Of a stretch of DNA of 64,000 nt, positions 35,683 through 44,755 are shown one piece after another. The stretch is from Pedobacter ginsengisoli (GTDB lineage: Bacteria > Bacteroidota > Bacteroidia > Sphingobacteriales > Sphingobacteriaceae). Position 1 is the stretch's first letter. Each line of letters opens with the position of its first letter. The position numbers and the translations under genes are program-made. The stretch is from positions 3,965,555 to 4,029,554 of the forward strand of contig NZ_CP024091.1 of the NCBI RefSeq assembly GCF_002736205.1, read 5' to 3'. Below the pieces are notes generated by a model, which was not told where the DNA came from, made no database searches, and was given only the letters and a program-made list of their open reading frames with translations.

Positions 35683-35754
35683 TTAACAAATGTTAATTGA
35701 GATGAACAGGTCAAATTCATCGGTTAACACATCTTTTTCTGCGAAAATCAGGTC
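35683..35754 (-). promoter_or_regulatory. Control region of the TonB receptor operon: three direct repeats, promoter boxes and inverted repeat
   Basis: On the minus strand GACCTG occurs at 35754-35749 and again at 35712-35707, exactly 42 bp apart, with a related GATGTG midway at 35733-35728, giving a 21-bp period. The last repeat overlaps a TTTG (35715-35712), followed after 16 nt by TAACATTTG (35695-35687), near the -7 consensus. The inverted repeat TTAACATTTGTTAA (35696-35683) overlaps the latter. LytTR regulators bind direct repeats spaced about two helical turns apart, so this is a candidate operator for the regulator encoded in the same operon. Confidence 0.45.
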
Positions 35755-35768
35755 TATAACCCTCCCGA

Positions 35769-36989
35769 TTATTCATATCGAAGCGCCTCTATTGGGTCTA
35801 ACCTGGAGGCCTTAAGTGCCGGATAATAACCAAAGAAAATCCCTGTTATTGCACAAACCAGGAACGAGATCACAATAGAGAATTCCGAAACTACTGTAGG
35901 CCAGTTCAATGATGCGGGCACTATTATCGCTGCCGAAACTCCCAATATCACCCCAATCACCCCACCAGTTACACTGATCACAATGGCCTCTATCAGAAAT
36001 TGCAGCAAAATATCTATACCTCTTGCACCTATCGACATTCTTAAACCTATTTCCCTGGTCCTTTCTGTAACCGAAACATACATAATATTCATAATGCCTA
36101 TCCCACCAATAATCAGCGAAATACTTGCCACTGCAGTTAGCAAAGCAGTCATCATACTACTTGTCGAGTTCATCATCGTCATCAGCTCCGCCTGTGTTCT
36201 TACCTGAAAATCATTATCCTCTGCATCTCTCAGGCGGTGTGTTTCCCTAAGGGTACTGGTTATTTCTGCAACCGCAGCATCCGAAGCGGCCTCACTGGTG
36301 GCAGATGCATAGATCTGTCCAAAATAAATAGACGATAAAATCCTTTTCTGAACAGTAGTATATGGGGCTATAATAATATCATCCTGATCCTGGCCAAAGT
36401 TACTAGTACCCTTAGGCGTAAGTACGCCAATCACCTGAAAGGGAATTTTACCAAACCTGATGATCTTGCCTATCGGGTCTTCCCCATTTGGAAAAAGGTT
36501 ATCCACCACCGTTTTACCCAACAAACATACCTTGGCCGAAGAACGGACATCCTGCTGCGAAAATATAATGCCTTCCTTAACAGAGAGCTTTCTGATGTCC
36601 AGATATTCCGGACTAACCCCCTGAATAGAAGTAGGCCAGTTGGCGGCTCCGTTAATAGACTGCCCGCTTGACGATGCCAGCGGCGAAATCTCAGCAATAT
36701 TCACCGCATTCTTTTTCAGCGCATCTACATCCTTAATGGTAAGTGTTTTAAGGCTGCTGCCCATCATACGTGCACCACCGGGTTCATTGCTATAAGGCAT
36801 AATGGTAATCATGTTCGAGCCCATACTGGCAAGCGAGGCATTAATACTCTGCTTAGAGCCCTCTCCAATAGACATCATGGTAATTACCGATGCAACTCCT
36901 ATAATAATGCCCAGCATAGTTAGCAATGCACGTAGCTTGTTGCGCTGCAGGGCTTTAATTGCCAGTCTTATCAGATTAATAAATTTCAT
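35769..36989 (-). CDS. MacB-type ABC transporter permease (FtsX family)
   Basis: This 406-aa protein has a signal-anchor helix (about 20-42; LRALLTMLGIIIGVASVI), a periplasmic MacB core domain (about 45-260), then three membrane helices of FtsX type (about 280-400; with GIGIMNIMYVSVTERTREIG, typical of MacB). MacB proteins couple ATP hydrolysis in the cytosol to extrusion of peptides, antibiotics or toxins through TolC. The ATPase is a separate gene here. It is the last gene of a four-gene tripartite series (tolC-like, macA-like, ATPase, permease) on the minus strand. Confidence 0.92.
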   Translation of the reverse strand: MKFINLIRLAIKALQRNKLRALLTMLGIIIGVASVITMMSIGEGSKQSINASLASMGSNMITIMPYSNEPGGARMMGSSLKTLTIKDVDALKKNAVNIAEISPLASSSGQSINGAANWPTSIQGVSPEYLDIRKLSVKEGIIFSQQDVRSSAKVCLLGKTVVDNLFPNGEDPIGKIIRFGKIPFQVIGVLTPKGTSNFGQDQDDIIIAPYTTVQKRILSSIYFGQIYASATSEAASDAAVAEITSTLRETHRLRDAEDNDFQVRTQAELMTMMNSTSSMMTALLTAVASISLIIGGIGIMNIMYVSVTERTREIGLRMSIGARGIDILLQFLIEAIVISVTGGVIGVILGVSAAIIVPASLNWPTVVSEFSIVISFLVCAITGIFFGYYPALKASRLDPIEALRYE

Positions 36990-36998
36990 AATTCCTCC

Positions 36999-37745
36999 TT
37001 AATAATCGTCTGCCGCAGGCAAAGAAGCCAAAGCCTCTTTCGCCGAGCGGATGTGTTTATTCATTGAATCTTTTTGAACCTTCCCATCCCTCAACATCAC
37101 CGTTCTGGTACTAAATGCAGCAATGTCCGGTTCATGGGTAACAAATACTATCGTTTTTCCGTTGTGGTTCAGCTCCTGCATCAGCGACATGATCTCGTAC
37201 GATGTTCTGGTATCCAGGTTTCCGGTAGCCTCATCGGCAAGGATCATCACGGGTTCATTAACCAGCGCCCTGGCAATAGCAACACGCTGCTGCTGCCCGC
37301 CCGATAACTGGTTGGGCATATGATCAAACCTGCCATCAAGTTTTACAGCCTGTAAGGCCGCAATGGCACGCTCTGTCCGTTCTTTCGCACCAATAGTTGG
37401 GTTGTACAATAAAGGCAGCTCCACATTATCCAGCGCCGAGGTACGAGGCAACAGGTTGTACGACTGGAAAACAAAACCAATTTTATGGTTTCTTAATTTT
37501 GCCAGTTCATCTCTGCTCAGCTCTTTTACATTTACATTATCCAGCATGTAAGTACCCTCAGTAGGCTTATCTAAACAACCCAGCATATTCAGCAAAGTGG
37601 TTTTACCGGATCCGCTGCTTCCCATTATAGTCAAAAACTCTCCCGACTCTACATCAAACGAAACACCTTTTAATGCCCTCACAGTTTCGGTACCCATTTT
37701 AAACTCTCGCTTTACATTTTCTATATGAAGAATCTTGTGGTTCAT
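36999..37745 (-). CDS. MacB-type ABC transporter ATP-binding protein
   Basis: A 248-aa ATPase of the LolD/MacB group. It shows Walker A GSSGSGKTTL, the Q-loop in FVFQSYNLLPR, signature LSGGQQQRVAIARAL, Walker B VMILADEATGNLD and the H-loop in VFVTHEP. It has a C-terminal extension of about 30 residues. Its start overlaps the macA-like stop by 4 nt, and the permease gene begins 9 nt after its stop, so it is the energy source of the neighbouring permease. Confidence 0.93.
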   Translation of the reverse strand: MNHKILHIENVKREFKMGTETVRALKGVSFDVESGEFLTIMGSSGSGKTTLLNMLGCLDKPTEGTYMLDNVNVKELSRDELAKLRNHKIGFVFQSYNLLPRTSALDNVELPLLYNPTIGAKERTERAIAALQAVKLDGRFDHMPNQLSGGQQQRVAIARALVNEPVMILADEATGNLDTRTSYEIMSLMQELNHNGKTIVFVTHEPDIAAFSTRTVMLRDGKVQKDSMNKHIRSAKEALASLPAADDY

Positions 37746-39004
37746 CGTCTGTTTCCTCCTGGTCTTTTTGGCATAAACGGACTCGAAGCTGCTGCTGCCG
37801 GAACTCCAGACGAGCCTCCTTCCACTGCGCTTATCACTACATCATTTTCATTCAATCCGGCAAGCACCTCAACATGTGTATTGTCGTTCAATCCTGTTTT
37901 TATCCTTTTCTGAATAAGCTTACGGCCTTGCAGTACCCATACAAAAGAAGGTTCTACTACTTCCGTTTCACCCTCCTTAACCTTTGGTTGTTTAGCCATA
38001 CCGGCATCTTTTCTCATCCTGCCTTTGCCTGCTCTTTTGCCCATTCCCCTGCCCTCAAGTGGCACAATTTCATATTCTTTGGTCAAACTCGAATCCGGGT
38101 TAAATTTTAAAGCCTGTGCCGAAACCAGCAAAGCATCATTTACCTCTTTGGTATAAATTACAATGTTCGCCGTCATGCCCGGTTTTAATTTCTTATCGTC
38201 ATTGGGCGCATCAATCAGTGTGGCATACGTAACCACGTTCGATGATATGGAAGGCTGCAGCCTGATGTCCTTTACTGTTCCGTTAAAAGTGTCGTTTATA
38301 AAGGCATCAACGGTAAAAGTCGAACGCTGCCCTTTAACCACATTTCCTATATCCGCCTCATCCACCTTTGCCTGAACCTGCATTTTGGTAATGTCTTTGG
38401 CAATGGTAAAAATCGTTGGCGTATTAAAACTTGCTGCAACAGTTTGCCCTATACTCACACTTCGTCCCAATACCACGCCATCTATGGGCGAATAGATCTG
38501 TGTAAAAGAAAGGTTCCTTTCTGCTGATCTGAGCTGTGCTTTTGCATTGTTCACATTCGCACTTGCCACCTGCAATGTATTCAATGCCTGATCATACTCA
38601 GCCCTGCTGATAGAGCCTGTTTCAAACAACTGTTTTTGCCGGCCATAGTTTGCCTGCTGGTAGGTCTGGTTACTTTGAGATTGCGCCAAACTGGCTTTGG
38701 CCTGATCAACCTGCGCCTGTATCAGTGTTTTATCCAGTTCAGCAAGCAGCTGCCCTTTCTTAACAGTGGAGTTAAAATCGGCATATAGTGCAGAAATGGT
38801 TCCCGAAACCTGTGTTCCAACAGTCACCGTATCTACCGGCTGTACCGTTCCGGTAGCGGTAACACTTGTCGAAATTGAACCCCTTAACGGTTGCTCTTTG
38901 GTAAGCACCACGTGCTGTTCTTTACCCCTTAAAAAGAAGTACCAGACCAAACCAAGTACAACTATAATGGAGATAATGATTAGAATAATTTTTCTGGACT
39001 TCAT
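37742..39004 (-). CDS. MacA-like periplasmic adaptor (membrane fusion protein)
   Basis: A 420-aa adaptor with an N-terminal membrane anchor (IILIIISIIVVLGLVWYFFL), a biotinyl-lipoyl-like hairpin (TVGTQVSGTISALYADFNST), an alpha-helical coiled hairpin (about 90-160), a beta-barrel and a membrane-proximal domain. Together with TolC it links the inner-membrane pump to the outside. An insert of about 30 residues rich in Lys, Arg, Gly and Met (MGKRAGKGRMRKDAGMAKQP onward, about 320-345) interrupts the C-terminal part. Its stop overlaps the ATPase start by 4 nt and the TolC-like gene ends 3 nt upstream, so the operon is tight. Confidence 0.92.
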   Translation of the reverse strand: MKSRKIILIIISIIVVLGLVWYFFLRGKEQHVVLTKEQPLRGSISTSVTATGTVQPVDTVTVGTQVSGTISALYADFNSTVKKGQLLAELDKTLIQAQVDQAKASLAQSQSNQTYQQANYGRQKQLFETGSISRAEYDQALNTLQVASANVNNAKAQLRSAERNLSFTQIYSPIDGVVLGRSVSIGQTVAASFNTPTIFTIAKDITKMQVQAKVDEADIGNVVKGQRSTFTVDAFINDTFNGTVKDIRLQPSISSNVVTYATLIDAPNDDKKLKPGMTANIVIYTKEVNDALLVSAQALKFNPDSSLTKEYEIVPLEGRGMGKRAGKGRMRKDAGMAKQPKVKEGETEVVEPSFVWVLQGRKLIQKRIKTGLNDNTHVEVLAGLNENDVVISAVEGGSSGVPAAAASSPFMPKRPGGNRR

Positions 39005-39007
39005 GAC

Positions 39008-40342
39008 TTATAATTTAATGGGTGTTCCTAAGTAAAATTCATAGATTCTTGCAGCCAGTGCCGCATTGTATTTGGCTTGTATGTATTGCTGCATAGCCTG
39101 TACATATAAATTCCTTTGCTGGTAAAACTCTACAATATTTGCAGCTCCTATCTTTAATTCCTGGTTGGCAATGCGGTATACTTCCTGATTATACTTTAGC
39201 TGTTCCGTTGCCGATGAAAACTGGTTCTGCGAATTTTGCGCATTAATATATGCCTTCTCAGTAGTTAAGGCCAGTGTGGTCTTTGTGTTTTCCAGCGTAA
39301 GTTTAGACTGTGCAATCTCAATTTTTGCTTTGGCAACATTGGTTTTATTTTGCCTTTTGGTAAAAATGGGGATAGACAAGGTTAAGCCAGCCTGCTGATA
39401 AAAGTTATTATCAAACTGCCTGAAGGCATTATAGTTCGGATCTTTCGCATAGCTTGTACCCATACCTGCACCCAATGTTAGCGAAGGCAGGTAACCCGAT
39501 TTTGCTTTAGTAAGCCCAAGGTCCGAGATCTGTACACCCAGCTCTGCATTCTTAACCTCCGGACGGTTCTGCAAAGCATACTGCTGTACCGTATTCAGGT
39601 CAGTAATACTCGCTGTCGAAATTACAGTGTCCGGTCTCACTACATCAAATTCTTTAGCATCCGGCAATTGCAGCAACTGTTTAAGTGCTATTTTATCCTG
39701 ACGTTCTGCATTCTCCGAAGTAGTTAAATTATATTTATCCGATGCAAGCTGTGCTTCAAACTGGGCTACAACTTTACGCGCTACAGATCCAACCGCAAAC
39801 TGGCACTGGGCCTGATCAAGCTGTGCCTGCGATGTTTTTAACAGACCCTGGTTGTAAATGATGCTCTCCTTATCTACCAGAATATTCAGGTAAGCCTGCG
39901 TAATCTGTAAAGTAATGTCGTTTTCATTTTCAAGGATGCTCAAATTGGCCGACTGAACCGATAAGTCCTTTTCCTTAATATCTGTTTTAAGGTAGCCTCC
40001 TTTATAAAGCGTCCACGACGAGCTTAAACCATAAGATCCCGAATAATTAAACGCATCAGAACTACCATTGGTAGCCATGTTATAATGGTTAAAGGATTGA
40101 GAAGCCGAACCATATAGATCAGGCAGTAAAGCCGATTTCGCCAGTAGCTTATCCTGCTGCGCACTTTGCTTGTTCAGTTGCAGGCTTTTAAGCTGAATGT
40201 TATTTGCCTTTGCATACTGCAAACATGCTTCCAGGTCCCAGACCGGAGGCAACATCTTTAATGCCGTATCCTGACCAAAACCACGGAGGCTGAAGCAGGC
40301 GAGGCATAAAAGCAGCAGAATTTTACTTGTTAATCTTGACAT
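39008..40342 (-). CDS. TolC-family outer-membrane efflux protein
   Basis: This 444-aa protein has a signal peptide (LTSKILLLLCLACFSLRGFG) and two repeated outer-membrane efflux domains with long coiled coils, each starting with a pattern like LEACLQYAKANNIQL and VQQYALQNRPEVKNAELGV. TolC-type trimers form the channel through the outer membrane. It is the first gene of the minus-strand efflux operon and is divergent from the LytS/LytTR pair at 40527, across a 184-nt control region. Confidence 0.94.
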   Translation of the reverse strand: MSRLTSKILLLLCLACFSLRGFGQDTALKMLPPVWDLEACLQYAKANNIQLKSLQLNKQSAQQDKLLAKSALLPDLYGSASQSFNHYNMATNGSSDAFNYSGSYGLSSSWTLYKGGYLKTDIKEKDLSVQSANLSILENENDITLQITQAYLNILVDKESIIYNQGLLKTSQAQLDQAQCQFAVGSVARKVVAQFEAQLASDKYNLTTSENAERQDKIALKQLLQLPDAKEFDVVRPDTVISTASITDLNTVQQYALQNRPEVKNAELGVQISDLGLTKAKSGYLPSLTLGAGMGTSYAKDPNYNAFRQFDNNFYQQAGLTLSIPIFTKRQNKTNVAKAKIEIAQSKLTLENTKTTLALTTEKAYINAQNSQNQFSSATEQLKYNQEVYRIANQELKIGAANIVEFYQQRNLYVQAMQQYIQAKYNAALAARIYEFYLGTPIKL

Positions 40343-40429
40343 ATCTATGTATATAAAACCATATTACCTGATCAAAACAAGGGCTATTCTGCATCAAAAA
40401 AAAACGCGATAGACCGGCATCCCAAATAC

Positions 40430-40458
40430 ATCGACGGGGAGCCAATAGGAATCGACGG
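40430..40458 (+). promoter_or_regulatory. Direct repeat pair between efflux operon and LytS/LytTR pair
   Basis: ATCGACGG occurs at 40430-40437 and 40451-40458, exactly 21 bp start to start, in the divergent control region. The downstream copy ends 5 bp before the TTTG of the kinase promoter candidate. Pairs of direct repeats two helical turns apart are the usual layout for LytTR-domain regulators, so the site is probably bound by the regulator encoded at 41593. The assignment to that protein is inference. Confidence 0.5.
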
Positions 40459-40463
40459 AAACA

Positions 40464-40496
40464 TTTGCACTTATCTTAATAGGTTCCCTACCTTGT
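40464..40496 (+). promoter_or_regulatory. Candidate promoter of the LytS/LytTR pair
   Basis: TTTG (40464-40467), then 21 nt, then TACCTTGT (40489-40496), a 7 of 8 match to TAnnTTTG if the last two bases are read as TTG shifted by one. The leader would be about 25 nt to the ATG at 40527. Confidence 0.4.
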
Positions 40497-40526
40497 ACTC
40501 AATAATATTCACTAAATTTTAAACCG

Positions 40527-41618
40527 ATGGTTTCCTCAAAAAGCCGTTCCTATATCAGCATCCTACTCCATGTATTTTCATGGCTGCTATTTGCTTTTGT
40601 GCTTCTTTTTCACCAGCCCCTATCATGGAATATTACCCTGCCTTTTCAGTTCTGGATTAAGCAAGGCTGTATATTGCTTATGCTCATTGCCGTATTTTAT
40701 GTGAACAGCAAAATCCTGGTCCCTCAGTTGCTGCTAAAAAACAAAACACTAACCTTTGTATTGGTTATTTTGGCTATAGCCATTTTTGCAGGTCCCTTCA
40801 TAAAAGTGATAGACAACACATTAAATTTACCGGCCCTTATGACAAAGGCATTTAATGAACTCGGGATACCCAGACCGCCAAAAAGGTCAGACAAGGTCGA
40901 TGTATTTCTAATCATGATGACCATGTTTATGGTAGGCATCAGCACCAGCGTTACTCTTATTCAGAAATGGCAGGCCGATAAACAAAGCCGCGAAGCCCTC
41001 GAGAAAGAGAAAATAGGCTCAGAGCTATCCTTTTTAAAAGCCCAGATCAATCCTCATTTCTTTTTTAACACCTTAAATAACATCTATGCCTTAACCCATG
41101 TAGATGTAGAGAAGTCCAGAAAGGCATTGCACAAGTTGTCGCGTATGATGCGCTACCTCCTTTATGAAACTCAATCGGGCATCACCCCGCTCAGTAAAGA
41201 GGTTTCCTTTATTGTTGATTATATTGAACTGATGAAACTGCGTTTAAACGACATCACCACTGTAATGTTCCAGGAACCGGTGCTTAAGTCCGATCCTCAG
41301 ATCGCGCCCATGCTGTTCCTTCCCTATATCGAAAATGCGTTTAAATACGGGGTCAGTACAACAGAACCTTCTGAAATATCCATTTCGCTCGAATTGCAGG
41401 ACAAACAGTTAACCATGACCGTAAAAAACTCCATTTTTAAAAACAATGCTGTAACTGCCGATGAGTATGGCGGAATTGGCTTAAGCAACACCAAAAGACG
41501 GCTTGAATTGTTATATCCCGGCAAGCATACTTTTAGTGCCCATACCACTGAAGATGCGCAGGCATTTATTGTTAACTTAACCCTAACCCTCAATGATACT
41601 GAATTGCATAGCAGTTGA
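40527..41618 (+). CDS. LytS-family sensor histidine kinase
   Basis: This 363-aa kinase has four hydrophobic segments in its first about 145 residues (LLHVFSWLLFAFVLLF, GCILLMLIAVFYV, LTFVLVILAIAIFAGPF and VFLIMMTMFMVGIST). The phospho-acceptor site is LKAQINPHFFFNTLNNIY, and the G-box GGIGLSNTKRRLELLYP ends the ATP-binding domain. It overlaps the following LytTR regulator gene by 26 nt. It is divergent from the tolC-macAB-type efflux operon, which it may control through its partner. Confidence 0.94.
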   Translation: MVSSKSRSYISILLHVFSWLLFAFVLLFHQPLSWNITLPFQFWIKQGCILLMLIAVFYVNSKILVPQLLLKNKTLTFVLVILAIAIFAGPFIKVIDNTLNLPALMTKAFNELGIPRPPKRSDKVDVFLIMMTMFMVGISTSVTLIQKWQADKQSREALEKEKIGSELSFLKAQINPHFFFNTLNNIYALTHVDVEKSRKALHKLSRMMRYLLYETQSGITPLSKEVSFIVDYIELMKLRLNDITTVMFQEPVLKSDPQIAPMLFLPYIENAFKYGVSTTEPSEISISLELQDKQLTMTVKNSIFKNNAVTADEYGGIGLSNTKRRLELLYPGKHTFSAHTTEDAQAFIVNLTLTLNDTELHSS

Positions 41619-42318
41619 TGATGAGCCCCTGGCCCTTGGCCTGATCTGTAGTTTTATTGAGCAAACACCTTTTCTAAAATTGGCGGGAAGCTTTTCGAGC
41701 GGAATAAAGGCTTTAGAAGCCTTGTATCAGCAGCAGATAGACCTTATTTTTCTGGACATTCAAATGCCTGATCTCACCGGTATCCAACTGGCCAGAACAC
41801 TCGAAAGCAGACCCGGAAGCACAAAACTGCGCGTAATTTTTACTACCGCCTTTAACAATTATGCAATAGAGGGCTACAAGGTTGATGCGCTCGATTACCT
41901 GCTAAAACCTTACGATTACGAGGAATTCCTGAAGGCAGCGGGCAAAGCTAAAACCTATGCCGAAATGCTCAATACCAAACAACCACCTGCTGATCACGAA
42001 GAATACATATTTCTTAAGGTAGAATATCAGCTGGTTCGTGTGGCCATAAAAGACATCGTTTACATCGAGGGCTTAAAAGATTATGCAAAAATCCACCTTG
42101 CTAGCGAGGCCAAACCTCTGCTATCCCTTATTACCTTAAAATCACTTGAAGATAAACTCCCCGCCCGCAGGTTCATGAGGGTACACCGCTCCTTTATCAT
42201 CGCGCTTGATAAAATTGATGCAGTCACCAAAAATACGGTGCAAATCGGGGGCATAAACATTACTATCGGCGAGCAGTATAAAGATGCAATGAAGCAGTTC
42301 CTCAGCAATTGGCTGTGA
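41593..42318 (+). CDS. LytTR-family response regulator
   Basis: A 241-aa regulator. The receiver has acidic DDE residues (VDDEPLALGL) and phospho-acceptor Asp in LIFLDIQMPDLTG, the conserved Lys in DYLLKPYDYEEF, and a C-terminal LytTR domain (about 138-238) with DIVYIEGLKDYAKI, RRFMRVHRSFIIAL and ITIGEQYKDAMK. The overlap with the kinase gene suggests translational coupling. Probable targets are the direct repeats upstream of its own kinase and next to the efflux operon. Confidence 0.95.
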   Translation: MILNCIAVDDEPLALGLICSFIEQTPFLKLAGSFSSGIKALEALYQQQIDLIFLDIQMPDLTGIQLARTLESRPGSTKLRVIFTTAFNNYAIEGYKVDALDYLLKPYDYEEFLKAAGKAKTYAEMLNTKQPPADHEEYIFLKVEYQLVRVAIKDIVYIEGLKDYAKIHLASEAKPLLSLITLKSLEDKLPARRFMRVHRSFIIALDKIDAVTKNTVQIGGINITIGEQYKDAMKQFLSNWL

Positions 42319-42372
42319 ACTGTCCGCCCATTGCACCACCAATACGCTTCTGTTTGTGAAAAGACGATCCCG

Positions 42373-43671
42373 TTATAATGATGTTAATTGGCTGATCGCA
42401 TATAAAGGAAGATTACTCAGCCAGGTCTCCTGTCTGAAATCAGACATGGAGGTTCGTATGGGAAGTTTTGGCCCGTACTTATCTACGTAGTTCCGTAAGC
42501 TTTTGGCCCTGAGATTTTCTTCGGCTTTAACTTCTATTGGGATAATGTTATGGTCATATTGTACAAGAAAATCGATTTCTGCAGTGGCATTTTCGGCTGA
42601 CCAATAGTAAACGTTTATTTCTTTTGTTGTTTTCAATTGCTGGAGTACATATTGCTCTGTCAAGGCCCCCTTAAACTCTTCAAATATTGCATTCCCCTCC
42701 AGTAGGGTTTTTACATCAATGTCACCCATTGCTGCAAGCAGGCCAACATCGAGCAAAAATAATTTGAAAGCGCTCTGATCTTCATAGGCTTTCAGTGGGA
42801 TTGCAGGCTTGCTTGAGCGAGATACTTTATGGATAAGCCTGCAGTCAATCAACCATGACATAGCCAGTTCATATTCTTTGGCGCGGGAGCCTTGTTTGAT
42901 TAATCCGTAGATGAACTTTTTGTTCTCTTTTGCCAATTGAGAGGGGACTGAATTCCACAGCATCCTGATTCTCGGCACAATTTCATGAGGTGCGTGTTTG
43001 GAAAAATCCTGCTCATAAGCCTCCAAAATACGTTTTTGTATTGCCCTTACTTCTCTGAAATTTTCCTCTTGTGTAAAAGCAAGAACAGCTTCGGGCATGC
43101 CACCTACATAATAATACTGTCTCAGCAGGTCAATATATCTATTTTTATACACCTTAATCAGGCTCCAGTCCTGACTTTTTAACACTTCTAACAGCGCTTG
43201 CTGACCTTTGGCATTAAGGAACTCTATATAGCTCAGTGGATAAAGGTCTAAAAACTCCACTTTTCCAACGGGGAAGGACGTTTGTCTATTCAAAGCAACC
43301 CCGAGTAATGAGCCCGCAGAAATGATGTGATATTCCGGCGCATTTTCATAAAAGTATTTCAGTGAGGTCAGCGCTCCTGGCGCCTCCTGGATTTCATCGA
43401 ATACAATCAGTGTGTTTTCTGGCTGTATCACTATCCCGGTTTCTATTTGTAATGCGGTGATGATTCTGTTGATGTTAAAATCCTCCTCAAAGACTCCTTT
43501 AAGTAGTTTGTTACTTTCGAAATTAACATAAGCAGTTTGTGCGTATTCCTGTTTACCAAATGCCTTCATCAACCATGTTTTACCAACCTGCCTTGCTCCA
43601 CGGATAATCATCGGTTTGCGGTTCTTTTTAGTCTTCCAGGCTAGTAAATCTTCAAATTCATTCCGATACAT
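42373..43671 (-). CDS. ATPase with AAA and DUF4143 domains
   Basis: About 432 aa when started at the ATG at 43671 (MYRNEFEDLL); an upstream ATG at 43704 adds 11 residues. The protein shows Walker A RGARQVGKTW, Walker B TLIVFDEIQ and a sensor-like SAGSLLGVAL, then a C-terminal DUF4143 region with a PD-(D/E)XK-like pattern (TAEIDFLVQYDHNIIPIEVK). Such proteins are widespread in accessory DNA; their role is unclear, though nuclease-like and toxin-antitoxin roles have been proposed. It stands alone and converges on the LytTR regulator gene. Confidence 0.85.
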   Translation of the reverse strand: MYRNEFEDLLAWKTKKNRKPMIIRGARQVGKTWLMKAFGKQEYAQTAYVNFESNKLLKGVFEEDFNINRIITALQIETGIVIQPENTLIVFDEIQEAPGALTSLKYFYENAPEYHIISAGSLLGVALNRQTSFPVGKVEFLDLYPLSYIEFLNAKGQQALLEVLKSQDWSLIKVYKNRYIDLLRQYYYVGGMPEAVLAFTQEENFREVRAIQKRILEAYEQDFSKHAPHEIVPRIRMLWNSVPSQLAKENKKFIYGLIKQGSRAKEYELAMSWLIDCRLIHKVSRSSKPAIPLKAYEDQSAFKLFLLDVGLLAAMGDIDVKTLLEGNAIFEEFKGALTEQYVLQQLKTTKEINVYYWSAENATAEIDFLVQYDHNIIPIEVKAEENLRAKSLRNYVDKYGPKLPIRTSMSDFRQETWLSNLPLYAISQLTSL

Positions 43672-43851
43672 ATTTCCTCCCATTTTCAAAACAAATATAC
43701 ACATGTACGTTTGTATTATTGCTAACTTTTACATTTTTTCGAACGAACTTATGTATAATTGAACATTTTAACTAATAAACAAAGAAGATCTGCACTGGAC
43801 CGTCAAAGACCAGGAACAGAACGGCATATGCATCAATTTTTACACCTAATT

Positions 43852-44691
43852 TTATAAGCCGATCTTATAATTTGCCTTAATCTCCTTACTTAACCTGTTT
43901 ACCTCATTTATCAGCAAAGGAATACCAGGATAAACCATATTATGGCCATAACCCTGTAATTCATGCAGCACCGTATTTTTATTTCCTGCAAGTTTCATCA
44001 TCCTTGCCAGATAAGCATTTTCTTCATAACGCCCCAGCATTTCCATTTCCCTGTCGCCGGTAAGCAATAGCATTGGCGGTGCCGTAGCACGAACATGGTA
44101 CAAGGGGGCATATTCATCAATTATTGGCTGAACATCTCTTATTTTACGCTCTTGTCTAACTGTAAAATGGGTAATGGCCTGCCCGCTAAAAGGAATCAAC
44201 CCGGCAATGGAGTCGGCATCAATACTATACTTTGCAAGGTATTTTTTATCTAAGGTCAGCATCATACCCAGGTAAGCCCCTGCCGAATGACCTGAAACAA
44301 AAATCAGCTTATCATTTCCGCCGTATTTGGCAATGTTATTAAAAGTCCATGCTACTGAAGCCGTTGCATCCTCAATAATAGCTGCAACAGGTACTTTTGG
44401 CGACAACCTATAGCCAACTCCAATTACAATAAAGCCTTTTTCAAGCAGTTCTTTTGGCATTTCTTTGTCGCCACCGGTAAGGCCGCCGCCATGAAACCAG
44501 ACTATAGCTGAGCTATTCGTTTTATTTTTGGGATAATACACATCAAGCTTGCATCGCTCCTCGCGATAGGCATCTGCCTTCTCCGATGCCGGGTAATAGC
44601 TAATGTTTTTCTTAATTTCATAAGCTGTTGCCTGGGCAAAACCCTGGGTATACAACAAAACACAGAACAGAAATAAAAGTATTTTTCTCAT
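43852..44691 (-). CDS. Exported alpha/beta-hydrolase (esterase-like)
   Basis: A 279-aa protein with signal peptide (MRKILLFLFCVLLYTQGFA) and an alpha/beta-hydrolase fold of the carboxylesterase/HSL-like branch. The oxyanion motif is WFHGGG (65-70) and the nucleophile elbow is SGHSAGAY (nucleophile Ser136). The catalytic Asp is probably in LLTGDREMEML, and the His in GYGHNMVYP near the C-terminus. It is divergent from the GH130-like gene at 44815, so the two could act on the same glycan, for example by removing acyl groups (inference). The substrate is unknown. Confidence 0.85.
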   Translation of the reverse strand: MRKILLFLFCVLLYTQGFAQATAYEIKKNISYYPASEKADAYREERCKLDVYYPKNKTNSSAIVWFHGGGLTGGDKEMPKELLEKGFIVIGVGYRLSPKVPVAAIIEDATASVAWTFNNIAKYGGNDKLIFVSGHSAGAYLGMMLTLDKKYLAKYSIDADSIAGLIPFSGQAITHFTVRQERKIRDVQPIIDEYAPLYHVRATAPPMLLLTGDREMEMLGRYEENAYLARMMKLAGNKNTVLHELQGYGHNMVYPGIPLLINEVNRLSKEIKANYKIGL

Positions 44692-44755
44692 AATAAATGT
44701 GAGTTAATAATTTTTAATGATAATTCATAAAAACCATTGTATCAAATTTGATCGA

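Noticed and set aside
42373..44691. A defence island around the DUF4143 ATPase
   Set aside because: Neighbours are an esterase and a LytTR regulator; no nuclease, restriction or toxin-antitoxin partner is adjacent.
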